Positions 11,435 to 22,099 are shown, counted from the first letter of the stretch. The stretch: DNA of 64,000 bases from Nitzschia sp. DOCU1 (GCA_951394045.1 OX595999.1:1785978-1849977), one strand, 5' to 3'. The notes: generated from the sequence alone by a model not told the origin. Numbers and translations: made by a program.

Positions 11435-12023
11435 AGTACTAATAGCAGCAGCAATAGCTCTGCAAGTCCTACTCCTCCTGGTATTGCCGTGACTATTGCT
11501 GCCAAACCCCGCAAAATGAAAATTATGAAACGAAGCAGCAATAGCAATGTCAGTTCAGGGTCCGGCAACTCCAAAAACAAAAAGGACAAGTCCCTAAATT
11601 CGAGTGCATCGTCCTTGTCGGACAAGGAACGCAAATATGCCGAAGCTCGTGCTCGTATCTTTCAACAGTCCCATGAAGAAGCCATGGCAGAAACTGTGGG
11701 AGAATCGAGTACTGCCGCTCTTACAGCAGCAGCAGCAGCAACCACAGAGCCAGCGTCCAGTGCGGCCGACATGTCTGTCAATAACAGTTCTCTGACGGCG
11801 ACCAGTGCAGAATATATTCCCGCCTCGTCGCAGCAACAACAACAACAAGATCCATCCAAACCCAACAAGGCAACTTGGCGAAATCGTCAATCGGAACGTA
11901 ACGATCCTGACTTTCAACGTCGTGGAGCACCACGGCAACCATATTATGCACCAGCTGCTACTGCAGCTGTCGTCGTTACTGCACCACAGCAGCAACAACA
12001 ACCACAAGCATATTATCCCACTC

Positions 12024-12057
<34 letters not shown>

Positions 12058-12343
12058 TGCGAATACTGCTTTGACGGCAGCATATTCCATGCCGACGGGT
12101 ACCATGAGTACCGGTTACCACTATGCCTCGGCCGCCACTTCAGCAGCAGCAACATCCAGATCCTCCTTGCCACCGGCAACCTATTATGCACAACAACAAG
12201 CACAAGCACCACAACAATATTATCATTATCGTCGAAGTCATTCCGACACGGAAGCAGCAGTAGCAACTCCACCCTATTACTCGTCGTCAGCGGCCGACTT
12301 TCCCACCCTTGGTAGTAGTACGACTACGGGTGGTGGGCGATGA
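10829..12343 (+). CDS. R3H-SUZ domain RNA-binding protein
   Basis: The protein has 504 residues. An R3H domain spans about 66-158. It begins LLKLEQTLLEFVKSG and contains the diagnostic R...H spacing at Arg131-His135 (SFQRCILHRLADRF). A SUZ segment follows, with basic residues near 228-232 and ERKYAEARARIF at about 271-282. R3H followed by SUZ is the architecture of the eukaryotic R3HDM/Encore group, which binds single-stranded RNA or DNA and is linked to mRNA regulation. The rest is low complexity: a polyglutamine run near 192-200, more Q-rich tracts and a polyalanine run near 405, typical of granule-associated RNA-binding proteins. WRNRQSERNDPDFQRR near 348-363 may be a further conserved motif. 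No intron is needed. Confidence 0.88.
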
Positions 12344-13090
12344 CAATGATAATGATGATTAATAGTATTATTATTATTCCCTGACATTGTATGTGATCTA
12401 CTAGAACGGCTGCAGACACTCGGTTCTGCCATGGTCTTGTGCCCGACGACGAGTAAAGGAAACGACTCCATCATCTAGAGTACTACTAGTAGTACGAAGG
12501 AGGAGTGAAGACTCGCGTAAGTGTTCGTAAAAAGCCGTCCATATCGTCCATGTATATCGGTATAGTAGCCGCAAAAAGCAAGTCGCATACGCCAGTAGAC
12601 TTGTCGTTCACCCCGCACTCAACCGTTTCGGGATCATCAGCGCTAGTAGAGTAGTGGTTACCGTACTATACGACTCTGTCTACTTCTGGTAGTATAGCTA
12701 CTAGTTCCAAAGAGCTCTTTGGTAAATTGGCTTGTTGCGCTCATTCTAGTTGAGGCGGGGTATAAGTTGTGCAAAGCAAGTTTGTAGGCAAAGGGACCCC
12801 GTCGGAAGCAATGTGGTTAATTGTTGCATGTTTGGTTATAAGAAAGGTGCAATCGAGGAAAGAACATCCCGCCGATCCTCCAAGATCAAAGACAAGCCCC
12901 CATCAACCTAGAGTCTAGCTATCTACTAGTAATAGTAAAAGAAAGTAGTACAATAGTACGAGGGGATAGCTTGTGACCGCCCCAGCATTCGTTGTTGTTC
13001 GAGCCGAAACTCGCAACAAACAATCGAAATGCCATGTGGGGTCGGAACCTTTTCAGTTTGGAATTATCCAGTATTACTTGTTATATAAAG
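12344..13090. other. Intergenic region between convergent genes
   Basis: The 3' regions of the R3H and RPL7 genes meet here. It has a short ATT repeat at 12362-12377 and a perfect 16-bp palindrome gtactactagtagtac near 12480-12495. No gene is supported. Confidence 0.45.
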
Positions 13091-13810
13091 TTAGATCATC
13101 TTCATGACAAGCTTGTTGATTTCTTCGCCTCGTGCACCTGTTTCTCCTCCTTCCATAAAGTGCAGCATCTTGGTCTTGGTGGAGAATCCTCCAGTAGGAT
13201 TGGACAACTTGAAGGGCCACAAAAAGTTGTTTGCTTGCTTGAAATGAGGACCGACCGTGTAGATTTCATGGATCAAATCGGCAGTGCACTCAATTCCATA
13301 TTTCGAAAGACCGTCTTGAATGACATCGTTGCTGCCGATGGGAATTCGTTGCTTGTTGAGTTTGCCAAATCCACGCTTCCAAATCAGCTTTTGGACAGTG
13401 GTGCGAGAAGGATATCCGTACGTGACATACGGCTCGATCAATCGCAACATGCGGACCGTAGCTTCATTCAACTTGACAAAGGTGGCATTGTGCAATTGAC
13501 GCAATCGGAACAGTTGCATCACCTTCTTGGCCTTGGGGGAAACTCCAATGGTACCTCGGATACGAATCACAAGAACCAGTTTGGGCTGAGCGGGCACAAA
13601 GAATCCACCTTCAATCTTGGCCTTGCGGCGGTTCTCTACAGCAGCCTTGTCGGCGGCCGCGTATTCGGCGTCGTATTGCTCGGCCTTGGAGGCAAACTTG
13701 GCCACATCTGCTTGGGCCTTGGCAGCGGCTTCCTTGGCAGCAGCTTCCTTGGCTTCGGCAATCTTCTTTTGAGTGGCTTGCTTTTTAAGAACAGATTCAG
13801 GAGTCTTCAT
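13091..13810 (-). CDS. RPL7: 60S ribosomal protein L7 (uL30)
   Basis: The protein has 239 residues from the ATG at 13810; the open frame continues upstream but lacks RPL7 character. The N-terminus is a lysine/alanine-rich helix (residues 8-60) as in eukaryotic L7. The uL30 core follows: VLVIRIRGTIGVSPKAKKVM, then FRLRQLHNATFVKLN, then EPYVTYGYPS. The eukaryotic extension includes IWKRGFGKLN, GIECTADLIHEIYTVG and the C-terminal NNFLWPFKLSNPTGGF. Length and all blocks match the family. It is a structural protein of the large ribosomal subunit. The opposite-strand open frame over the same bases is a shadow. Confidence 0.97.
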   Translation of the reverse strand: MKTPESVLKKQATQKKIAEAKEAAAKEAAAKAQADVAKFASKAEQYDAEYAAADKAAVENRRKAKIEGGFFVPAQPKLVLVIRIRGTIGVSPKAKKVMQLFRLRQLHNATFVKLNEATVRMLRLIEPYVTYGYPSRTTVQKLIWKRGFGKLNKQRIPIGSNDVIQDGLSKYGIECTADLIHEIYTVGPHFKQANNFLWPFKLSNPTGGFSTKTKMLHFMEGGETGARGEEINKLVMKMI

Positions 13811-14947
13811 TGTGAAAGTGGTGTTTCGGTGTATAGATAAGAGACAACTGTAAGGGTAACAAGAGCCGCAAGCTATCGATGAAATTACCGAGGTGGGGAA
13901 TGCCGCAACCTTTTCGAGCCGCACAAACGACGTTTGCCCGAAAGGATATTTCAAGTAAGGCGAAAAGTGGTACGGGACTATCTCTGTTCTTTTTCAAAAA
14001 TAGAACAGTCGAATTAGTCGACTTCCGTGGCACGCCGCTCTCTCCCGCGCGGCTCGGGACTTGCCCATCCGATAGCTACCGGCAGTAGCGGTAGCTCCTA
14101 CTAGAGTGAGTGTTAGAGAAGGACCACAGCAGCCGGTTGCAGCTTGTACCAAGCCGCCGTTATCGACCTCAAAAGCAATGTTGAAACCGACGGTCGAGTT
14201 CGGAGTGGCTAGCGTCCAACAGCGTGATATCGTACATCAACAGGACGTGGGAATGGCGCCGACTATTTTGGATGCAAAGCCCCGTTACCTTCGGGTTAAA
14301 TGGTGTTTGTCAAAGTTCAACTAGTAAAAGACTTTAATCACTTTCAATCTACTATTTACAAGGTTTTTTGGAATTGCTCTCGATGCTACGCTCTGGGACA
14401 GAAACTAACCCCGATTTCACCGTTTACCCAGAACGTAACGCAAGGCACGACACGATCATTTCGATCGAATGCCGCGTGCTCATTCGCAAAACCGCACACG
14501 GTCGTACTAGCTACTAGCGTAATGTTCGTCGCTAGCTAGCTGGCTGGCAACGTTCTTCTTTCGCCATTTAGCAAGCCCGACTTGTTGCAGGGAAAAGCCA
14601 CTCTCTGCTAGTCGTTGCACCTATTAGAAAGAGTAAACGATTTGTGAGAACACACGACACATTCATCATTGTATACAACAACTCCTGAAAGCCCAAACAA
14701 TACGATTTGTTTGCGCCTGTCTTGTTTCGTCAGATATGGGTTGGTGATGAGTGGTCGTTTCGACCATGGTCCACAACGCGTGTAGTTGATTTGCAACGAA
14801 TTTCATTCAGAACCTATTTGCCTTTCGGAAAACAAGTAACTACTCTTTTGCAAGAATAGGAACGAAACCATTCGGAAACTCTTTCCATCTTCCTTCGAAC
14901 AATAATGAGTAAGTATAGCTGACTAGTAGACAAACGTACCTGAACGC
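13811..14947. other. Intergenic region, no supported gene
   Basis: The region upstream of RPL7 probably carries its promoter. The remainder has short frames without recognisable content. Confidence 0.45.
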
Positions 14948-15377
14948 TCATTCTTGCATGCCCCCGTCTTCTTCGCCATCATTTTCGTCTTGTTCTTCGG
15001 CAGCTTTAATGTAGAGGACATTATTGCATCGTACCAAGACTTCACCTAGATAACCCGCCAATTCGCCATCAATGTATTCTTCCGTTTTCAAAAGTTGCAA
15101 ATTCATGTACGCATCGCTACTTTCGAGACGTCCCTTGTATTCCATGCCCCACTTCAAACGCACTTGGACAACTTTACCAGTCAAGTCAGCCAAGAAGGGC
15201 TTGGGATTCACTATAAATTGAGACTGTAAAGATAGATTGACGAGCACGGAATGAGTGAGTGAGTCTGTCAAAGGCAATGAGGGAGCGCCGACTGGATGGA
15301 CTCAACGGAAAGGAATCAATCGTCGTCGTCGGCTAACGAACTCGGGTTTCATTCCTTTCGCGACACATACGTACCAT
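14948..15377 (-). CDS. SNRPF: Small nuclear ribonucleoprotein SmF, first coding exon is only ATG
   Basis: SmF is a subunit of the heptameric Sm ring of spliceosomal snRNPs. Exon 2 (15223-14948) encodes [13 protein letters not shown], then the Sm1 motif ([19 protein letters not shown]) and the Sm2 motif ([14 protein letters not shown]), with an acidic tail. No start codon precedes VNPKPF within a few codons in that exon. On the minus strand, 15377-15375 is ATG followed immediately by GTACGT (donor), and an acceptor TTTACAG ends at 15224. Joining them in phase 0 gives [11 protein letters not shown], exactly the SmF N-terminus, for 92 residues. The intron is 151 nt (15374-15224). A longer unspliced start upstream (frame open to 15277) would give an atypical extension. 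Confidence 0.92.
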
Positions 15378-15979
15378 GATGGATGTAGGAAGGAATGAAA
15401 TTAAAAGATGTGTCGGATAGATGGGATGATTGAGGAGTGTTTGAATATAGAGGCCGGCAAAAGGATGTAAGCGCAATGGTGGTTGCCAAAGATTGGATCA
15501 TCGTCGCCGAGTGTTTGTTGCCTTTTGGAAGGAGGAGCGTCGCCCACTACCGGGCGGCGGTTCGACAGAAGTCGCATTAGTCATTCCACTGCGAGCCGAA
15601 CGGCATTATCTTCATATACGTAATTAAAGGTTATGGAATGATGGTGGACACTGGCTGGCCACTAATGGCAGTGGTACGCAAATTTCGCCATAAATGTTGT
15701 AGCAAAAAGTGGCGGGAAATGGCTCCCACCAAGACCAAACACCGCGTGCGCCAAAAAGAAGAAACACACATTGAAATCAGAAGCAAATGCATCGTCGATC
15801 GTAATAATATAGACACCCCCTTTTGGCGTTTGGAGTTGACAGACAGTGAACCTTTTCATCCACAACAGCACCCCCTTGACACTGTTGAGTGCGTCGGACA
15901 CCTCTATAGCCGACAGCAGTAGTGGATAAACAACAACTATCGCAGCACAATCATTCTTTCTGCAATCACAAAGCACATC
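15378..15979. other. Intergenic region between divergent SmF and TPR genes
   Basis: This is probably a shared promoter region for the minus-strand SmF gene and the plus-strand TPR gene. No further feature is recognised. Confidence 0.5.
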
Positions 15980-16834
15980 ATGGCTAAACGAAAGGAAAAA
16001 CGAAAGTCTTCACGGCGAAAGCCCGAGCCAGAAGAAGAGTCGTCATCATCATCAGCTACTCCTGAAGAAAGTGAACGACATCATCAAGAACAACAAAAGC
16101 AAAAACAAAAACGACAACCTGCTAATTCCGGTTCGGTTCCAGCTCATTCCGGAAAAGCCCTGACGGACGCCCAACTCCACAAGATTAGTCTCCAACATGC
16201 TAGTGCGGCCGCCTTTCAACAACTCACGACATCACCTGGTGCCCCTGTCGGCACATCATGGAATCCAGATTTACAAATCGCTCATCAATACATGGAATTA
16301 GGAAAGGCACTCAAAACCAAGGGGGATTTTAATGGTGCCGTGGTAGAAATGCACAAGGCCTTGGAGATTCGACGCAAAGTCGTTGGCAAGGAACATCCTG
16401 ATACGGCGTCGACATATTATCAACTAGGAATTACCTATTGCCAAGCACACGAATATGATCAAGCATTGACAGAACTCAAACGAGCCTTGACATTGGGCCG
16501 CTTGGTGTGGGGCAAATCCCATGAAGATACTGCCTGTACGTATTATCAACTGGGCATTGTATTGAACGCACAAGGTGATTATGATCGGGGTGTACGAGAA
16601 TTGAAAAAGGCACTGGATATATTTGAAACTGCGTTAGGAAGAGATCATGAAGCTACCGCACGAACACTCCATCACATGGGAGATTCGTATGCGGGCAAGG
16701 GTGATACGACGGCTGCCATGGTACATTATGGCAAGGCCTTGATTATTCAAATTGCACGATTGGGACGACATAATCCACAAACTGTCGAAACCTTTCGAAA
16801 GTTAGATTATCATATGCGCAAGCCAGAAGAATAA
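15980..16834 (+). CDS. Tetratricopeptide-repeat protein, kinesin-light-chain-like repeats
   Basis: The protein has 284 residues. The first 60 are basic, then serine/glutamate/glutamine-rich and probably disordered. Four TPR units follow from about residue 100. Each helix pair spans about 42 residues with repeated signatures: ALKTKGDFNGAVVEMHKALEIRR, GKEHPDTASTYYQLGITY, GKSHEDTACTYYQLGIVL, GRDHEATARTLHHMGDSY. The 42-residue spacing with H.DTA.TY matches the TPR_10/TPR_12 type of kinesin light chains and many signalling scaffolds. It probably mediates protein-protein contacts; a specific partner cannot be inferred. No signal peptide or membrane segment is seen. Confidence 0.85.
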   Translation: MAKRKEKRKSSRRKPEPEEESSSSSATPEESERHHQEQQKQKQKRQPANSGSVPAHSGKALTDAQLHKISLQHASAAAFQQLTTSPGAPVGTSWNPDLQIAHQYMELGKALKTKGDFNGAVVEMHKALEIRRKVVGKEHPDTASTYYQLGITYCQAHEYDQALTELKRALTLGRLVWGKSHEDTACTYYQLGIVLNAQGDYDRGVRELKKALDIFETALGRDHEATARTLHHMGDSYAGKGDTTAAMVHYGKALIIQIARLGRHNPQTVETFRKLDYHMRKPEE

Positions 16835-17394
16835 GAAACGGAGGCAAGGCAATCATCCTGTAGGGGAACAGTAACATCAAGAATGATTGCGAGACGCCAC
16901 ATTCTACTATTGCTACAGTACTAGCGCTCTAGTTATAGTACTACTAGCGAGTAGATATTAGTCTAGTTGGCAGCGACCTTCCTGTAGTAGTAAGCTAAGT
17001 AAACGATCTCTAGTAGTAGGTAGAGAGAATCTCTGCACGTGTTTACCGGCCGAAGGTTGAGAGCCGGCATCGACGCGCCGGGCGGTGTGCGCTCGACAAA
17101 ATCGCAAAAATCCTTTGAGACGCCAAAAATGGCGTTGCAAGGCCAAAGAAAATGTATCATGTCATGCCGCGAGGCAAAGTTCCGGCAAGCCAACATCCTC
17201 TTCATTACTTGTAGTGCAAATGCTGATGATATGGGAGTGCTCGTCTTAGCAAAAGAGCGACGTTGCTATTGTTTAGTCGCCACGGAATTTCCTTTTGCAC
17301 CTGGTCCCGATGAAAGATTTTCCGATTGAACCTTCTCGTAATAGACTGTCTGTGACCGTCGCCATTGCTATTACGTTCATAACAGACTCTCCTG
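16835..17394. other. Intergenic region between convergent genes
   Basis: It contains CTAGTA/TAGTAG-rich sequence at about 16918-17015. Short open frames on both strands do not resemble proteins. A GTAAGC donor-like site lies inside the neighbouring exon near 17505, so a last small exon of the AAA gene could extend into this region. Confidence 0.4.
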
Positions 17395-19576
17395 CTAACG
17401 AAATTTCGAAATGGCGTCGGCCGCTCGCTCCAAGGATGGATCAATGAAATCATCTAGGGATGATCGTTGAGACGCCAAAAGGTCTTCAAGGGGGCTTACC
17501 GTTTGAAGTAGCAGATGGACATCGAATGCGGCATATTCAAGATATTCTTTTGGAATGGGACGCCTTGTCCAAAAGTTGCCCCCCTGATCCATGTGGTCAA
17601 GCTCTTGAATCAAGTGTTTAGAAGGATGCGTGGGAAGTGCTAGGCGTTCTAAAAGACCGTTCAGTCCAATCCATGGCTGAAAGGAGAGGACGTCATCTTG
17701 GATCATCAATAATCTTCAATTCATGTTTCGCTCCCCTGCTAACCTCCACGACGACGTCGAATGTCGGAGCACCGATCCGTTCCGCTACCACCTTGTTCAT
17801 ACCGGTTTTTCGATTTTCCGCGATTCGGCTTGCTACCTCGTCGCCCAGTGTCACAAGCTTGACGCCACCAAGAAGACCGACAAGCTCAGCATTGTCAACT
17901 AGATTCCGGAAGTCACCGTGGGCGGAAGCAACCAATTGGACTCCACGTTTCTTTGAAGTTGCAGCAGCTGCTACTTCTTTGGGACGGCCGATTTCATCAA
18001 GTACCATTACGTCTGGAGTTTGGTTTTGAACACATTCAATCATGACAGAGCTTTGTTTTTCGAGCGACTTGACCATCATCCGTCTGGCGTTGCCGATGCA
18101 AGAATGCGGAATGTCTCCGTCTCCTGCAATCTCATTCGAAGTGTCAATGATGAAGACGTTTTTGCCCTCAAAAAATTCTCTAGACTCGGATAGCATTCGA
18201 GCACATTCACGGATTATGGTGGTCTTCCCAGACCCGGGCTCCCCAAGAATCAGAACAGATCTTTTGCTTCCCAAGAGAAAGTCTAGAATGAGATCGGCGG
18301 TTCCTTTTATGTGACGACCAACCCGTATTGTGAGGCCGTAAATGTCGTCGGCATGGTTTCGTATAGCAGAGATGCGATGAAGCTGACCAGGGAAAGAAGC
18401 ACGATTGTCATCACGGAAGCGAAACGGGTTGTGTCTCAAGATGTGGTCAATGTCGTCACTCTCCACGAGATAGTTAACATCGTTGGGTTCAAAGAACATT
18501 CGTTGCCCATTAGCCCAAAATTGTGGTCGGCGACCAACATCTAGAGCAAGTTCCGTAATTGAGTCTTTGCCTTTTGAAGGAACAAATGGATGGGCTTCTA
18601 TTGGAACACGAAGCCTTTCGGGAAGAATATCAAGAATGAAATCAATATCGACGTCGTCATTGAGATGTGAATGGGCCACGACTTCATGTTTGGGTTCTGG
18701 TTTGGGTTCTGATATGGCAAGCCACCAGCTTTTCATTGAGTATTGTTCCACGGGGTCAAAGATGACTCTGTATTTATCATTGTCATCACCAAGCATTGAA
18801 CGATAATGTCCAAAATAAAACAACTTGGATTGCTCGTCGCCCAACGAATATTTTTCTGCTGCCGCTCCACAGAGGAGATAGAAGAATAGGTTGTCTTCCA
18901 TGCCCGTGAATCGTGCGGGAACCCGTTCAGACCCAAAGCACTGGACTAAAAGTTTGTTCAGAAGTGAGTCATAATCGAGGTATGGTTCGTTGAACCACAT
19001 CTCTCCGGCGATTTGTGGATCCACAATCTTGAGGTTTTCAAAAGGTTGTCTCAGATCTCTAGCCGGCGACGAGCTTGCATCTTTTACAAATACAAGGGAA
19101 TTCTCCCACATTTTATCCAAACCCCGTATAATTGAGTCTTTCGTCAGATTCTTGCCAGAAAAACGAAACATTGATGCGCCAAGGAACAAACTTATACCGT
19201 CCTCCGAACTTATATCTAAACCCACGAACAAAGAACCCTTCTCTCGGTCTATCGTTTGGGCTTCAATTGCTTGAACTATTTGATCCAATTCGCTTTCTTG
19301 ATCAATGTCATACCGATGAAACTCGGGCAAGCCGTCCGAGCTCAAATGTTTCGGTCTTGGTGTTGCTTCTCGGGTTTGCTTGATTGATACTTTATCGTGG
19401 TGCTCCTGCAAAAAGGCGTGCCTGCTGAGACCATCGGGAGGCTTTTGCCGTAGCCGTCCCAGCTCAGCCGAGTTGCACGCGCCCCTTTTTCCTTTCAGAA
19501 ATTTGATGGCGGCATCCAATGACGCTTGGGCTCCTGCCGATATTTGACGCGATCGAAAAAGAGTTGCTCTCAACAT
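17395..19576 (-). CDS. SpoIIIAA/Ycf45-like AAA ATPase with exonuclease-like N- and C-terminal regions
   Basis: The long frame starts at ATG 19576 (MLRATLFRSRQISAG, a possible organelle presequence; ATG 19606 is an alternative) and ends in a stop at 17693. The central part (residues about 313-605) matches the SpoIIIAA/Ycf45 P-loop family: RFRDDNRASFPGQLHRISAI, Walker A LGEPGSGKTT at 445-453, DTSNEIAGDGDIPHSCIG, Walker B VMVLDEIG and LGGVKLVTLGDE. The N-terminal region (about 115-255) looks like a degenerate 3'-5' exonuclease domain (FVGLDIS near its start). A second frame at 17709-17395 carries NFWTRRPIP followed by YLEYAAFDVHLLL, the third-motif end of a DEDD exonuclease domain. A 67-nt intron (donor GTTAGC at 17743, acceptor TTTCAG ending at 17677) joins the two in phase 0, giving 704 residues. 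The splice is inferred; without it the protein ends at 17693. Confidence 0.75.
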
Positions 19577-20006
19577 GGTGATGTCTATGAAGGATATTTT
19601 ATTCATTGAGATGCGTTTGAACCTTGGGTCGTTTTCAAATCATAGCTCGTGGATAACAGGTATGTGTTGGAACCTTGGATCGATTCCAGATTTTCATGTA
19701 AACTCTCCGCTTTGATGACGTCGACGATGGAAGAATCGCGTCGATCGGTGTTAAATGTGAGGAGCGATCTGAATAAATAGTCGACGAACATAGAGCAGGA
19801 CTATTCTTAGTAGAGTAGCCGAGCCATATTCGATATGGAAGATTTACACCATCTCTAAGGAGACGAGCAACACGATGGTGATATGAGTCTTTCTTTATCT
19901 AGCACTCTAAGATTGCAGATAGCATCTTATAAAGCTATTGCCAGAGATGAGGAAATGATTTTGATGGGTCGCGCAAAAGTCGTACAGCCTTAGAAGAGAG
20001 CCGTAT
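19577..20006. other. Intergenic region, no supported gene
   Basis: It is the likely promoter and 5' UTR of the AAA gene plus the 3' UTR of the plastid protein gene at 20007. Nothing else is recognised. Confidence 0.45.
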
Positions 20007-20732
20007 TTAATTGTAGATTGGATCACTCAAACTTCCAGGCAGCTCGACATCGGCCAAGTATTGTTCTAGCAAAGGCTTGGTCTTCTCCCACTCAGCCCGA
20101 GCTTTGGCGGCGTCTCCTTTGATCCCCGCGATTTCAATGACATCAAACTGCTTGAAGAGTTTGTTCCACGATTTGACAGCAGGGGTATTCTCTGGCGGTT
20201 TACCCGCCTTGGTAAAGGACGTTGCCAATAGCAGTCCATCGCCGCCTTCGTATTCGTACTTTTTCTTGGTGGGAAGTCCTCGTAAATCGACCAGTGCTCC
20301 GTAGGTCCGTCCGAATTCATCTGGCTCTCGTCGTTGAAACTGAATGAAAAAGTTGACCCATTCCCTCGAACTCTGTCCAGCTTGTCCATCCGCCAGCGCC
20401 TTGCCGAGTTTGTTAAAGTCTTTTACGTCTGCCACGACACGTTGTTTCCAACCTCGCACCTTTTCGGCCTTGGTAGAAGGGTTGTAACCTGATAGAGCCG
20501 TCGACCCCGATCCATCAAAGGCCCCCGATGGAGCCGAGGTCGCTGTGAACGGTAGCACTAAAGCCGATGATGCCAAAGCGGCAGTCGTCAAACCAAAGTC
20601 ACGGCGAGAGCTAACCACATGGACCCTAGCTGCAACTGACTTATCACAAGCAGTCGACTGGGTATCAGGCCGTTGGATAGCCAACGAGGCAACTATAAGA
20701 CGCGACAAGGGGCATGCGAAGACCATGGTCAA
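20007..20732 (-). CDS. Putative thylakoid-lumen protein (Tat-type precursor)
   Basis: The protein has 241 residues. A hydrophobic N-terminal stretch (MTMVFACPLSRLIVASLA) could serve as an ER signal peptide, as needed for a complex plastid. It is followed by SSRRDFGLTTAALASSALVL at about 41-60, a twin-arginine motif with hydrophobic core and an A-x-A-like exit near TSAPSGA. The mature part is helical and charged (GWKQRVVADVKDFNKLGKALADG, then WVNFFIQFQRREPDEFGRTYGALVDLRG). It recalls small lumenal photosystem-associated proteins of the PsbQ type, but I cannot confirm membership. Lumen targeting is inferred from the bipartite leader. The next gene upstream on the same strand is also a Tat-type plastid precursor. 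Confidence 0.7.
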   Translation of the reverse strand: MTMVFACPLSRLIVASLAIQRPDTQSTACDKSVAARVHVVSSRRDFGLTTAALASSALVLPFTATSAPSGAFDGSGSTALSGYNPSTKAEKVRGWKQRVVADVKDFNKLGKALADGQAGQSSREWVNFFIQFQRREPDEFGRTYGALVDLRGLPTKKKYEYEGGDGLLLATSFTKAGKPPENTPAVKSWNKLFKQFDVIEIAGIKGDAAKARAEWEKTKPLLEQYLADVELPGSLSDPIYN

Positions 20733-20995
20733 TCCGTTTCGTTTGTGGCAAAGCGAAAGAAAAGATTAGAAGATGCTGAAATCGGTGCCGATATCGGCGC
20801 GTACGTCATCGACGGGGAGGGCGTATCTTCGAGGTATTTCTCGTCAACTGCGAGGTCTCTTCGAGCTGATAGCCAGCAGTCAAAGAGTTTGCGACGGGCT
20901 ATGGGGAAGACTGCCCAAGCACTACAGAACTATGAAAGCACGAAAATGCCAGACGTTGTATATTCTCTCTAGCTTTGGTTGATATGGCTTACTAG

Positions 20996-21841
20996 CTAGC
21001 CACTAGCCCCCTTTCCAACGACAAATAAGACGGCGTAGTCTTGTTTGTTGCATCCAGGCACCGACGGCATGATGGCTCCCGGAGCAACAGGAAAGTCCCT
21101 TGGATTTGCCGTCAAGGGCGATCCCTTGGCTGCGCCGCTAGTACTTTCTAATGGTGTATAGCGTGCCGATCGGCACGGTAAATGCGTCACATCATAGAGC
21201 GTCCCTTCATCCAATTTCCAGCTTCCATCGGCGCCTATCGTCAAACCAGTAGTCACTAGCCGCGCACCCGTAACCAGATATCGACCTGGTGATAGTGGAA
21301 ATTTTGGCTTTTCCATAATGAGACCATGCTCTTCCAGCCACCAATCATTTGGATCAAAGGTCCATCCTGCTGGGGCTAGGCGATCTTTTGACGCCAATTC
21401 CTTTTCGTAGTCACGCAACCAAACCCCCCGAGGACCAGGATCCAGCTTCCAAAGCCCCCACTCTTGCGCATTGTTTCCCGAACTGGCAGTGGGGTCACCC
21501 AAGGCGGCGATGAATTGTGTTGGAATACGAGTAAATCCAGCCGGTGTGTAGACACTGGTTTGAAACAAGGAGAAGCTGGCGACTCCTGAGGCGGCAATCA
21601 ACCCAGCGGCAATTGTATTATAAAGCAAATCTCGGCGACCAGTATCTGGCTCGTTAGCAGAACGCTCTACCCACGTTTCATCATTGTTGTCGGGTTGCCC
21701 TGACGCGAAGAATGGCTGCCATTCTCTGAGGGTTGTTGCTGCAATTCTTGCTTTGCTCGTGGGTGGAGCAATCAGAAACGCCTCGATGAATGCCAAGGAT
21801 GCAATCGAAAGAAAGAGTGATGACAGCTTCAGGAGACCCAT
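20996..21841 (-). CDS. Putative plastid-targeted protein of unknown function, Tat-type leader
   Basis: The protein has 281 residues. It starts with a signal peptide (MGLLKLSSLFLSIASLAFIEAF), and the cleavage region contains AF followed by LIAPP, resembling the diatom plastid ASAFAP-type motif. A second targeting segment, TGRRDLLYNTIAAGLIAASGVASF at about 67-90, has a twin arginine and hydrophobic core, suggesting thylakoid-lumen delivery. The mature part is rich in tryptophan and aspartate (WGLWKLDPGPRGVWLRDYEKEL, GWTFDPNDWWLEEHG) and has two cysteines (LPCRSARY and PGCNKQDY). I recognise no family. It lies 263 bp upstream of the previous plastid gene on the same strand. Two TGACGTCA boxes lie 325-370 bp upstream of its ATG. 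Confidence 0.7.
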   Translation of the reverse strand: MGLLKLSSLFLSIASLAFIEAFLIAPPTSKARIAATTLREWQPFFASGQPDNNDETWVERSANEPDTGRRDLLYNTIAAGLIAASGVASFSLFQTSVYTPAGFTRIPTQFIAALGDPTASSGNNAQEWGLWKLDPGPRGVWLRDYEKELASKDRLAPAGWTFDPNDWWLEEHGLIMEKPKFPLSPGRYLVTGARLVTTGLTIGADGSWKLDEGTLYDVTHLPCRSARYTPLESTSGAAKGSPLTANPRDFPVAPGAIMPSVPGCNKQDYAVLFVVGKGASG

Positions 21842-21933
21842 CGTATCGCTCCGCGATAGCCCTTTCTACTAATCATCTCTTGCCCTTTGCCAAATCTTGC
21901 TTTTTGTTGTTGACATGTTCGAAGCCGTCATAC

Positions 21934-22099
21934 CGATAAACCCTTTCGCTTGCGAGCGAGGACACTTTTTTTGAAAATGCGCCCCACGCGATAGCTCGTG
22001 TTATGGAAGTGGATTACGATTTTTGCGTACAACACGAGTTATCGCGTGGGGCGCATTCTCGGAGAGCGTGTCCTCGCTCGCAAGCGAAACGGTTTATGG
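21934..22099. repeat. 166-bp palindromic element (MITE-like)
   Basis: Two arms of about 67 bp face each other around a loop of about 28 nt. The left arm reads ataaaccctttcgcttgcga onward and the right arm ends tcgcaagcgaaacggtttat. Both arms contain the core gcgccccacgcgat or its complement. Arm identity is high with a few mismatches. A partial relative, sharing aacacgagttatcgcg, occurs at about 54527. No open frame is present, so any mobility would be non-autonomous. Confidence 0.8.

Noticed and set aside
11594..12121. Minus-strand frames rich in Leu/Cys/Ser under the R3H gene
   Set aside because: They are antisense readings of CAG/CAA and GCT repeats coding polyQ and polyA.
12992..13840. 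282-codon plus-strand open frame
   Set aside because: It lies antisense to RPL7, whose protein text is unmistakable; the plus frame is a shadow.
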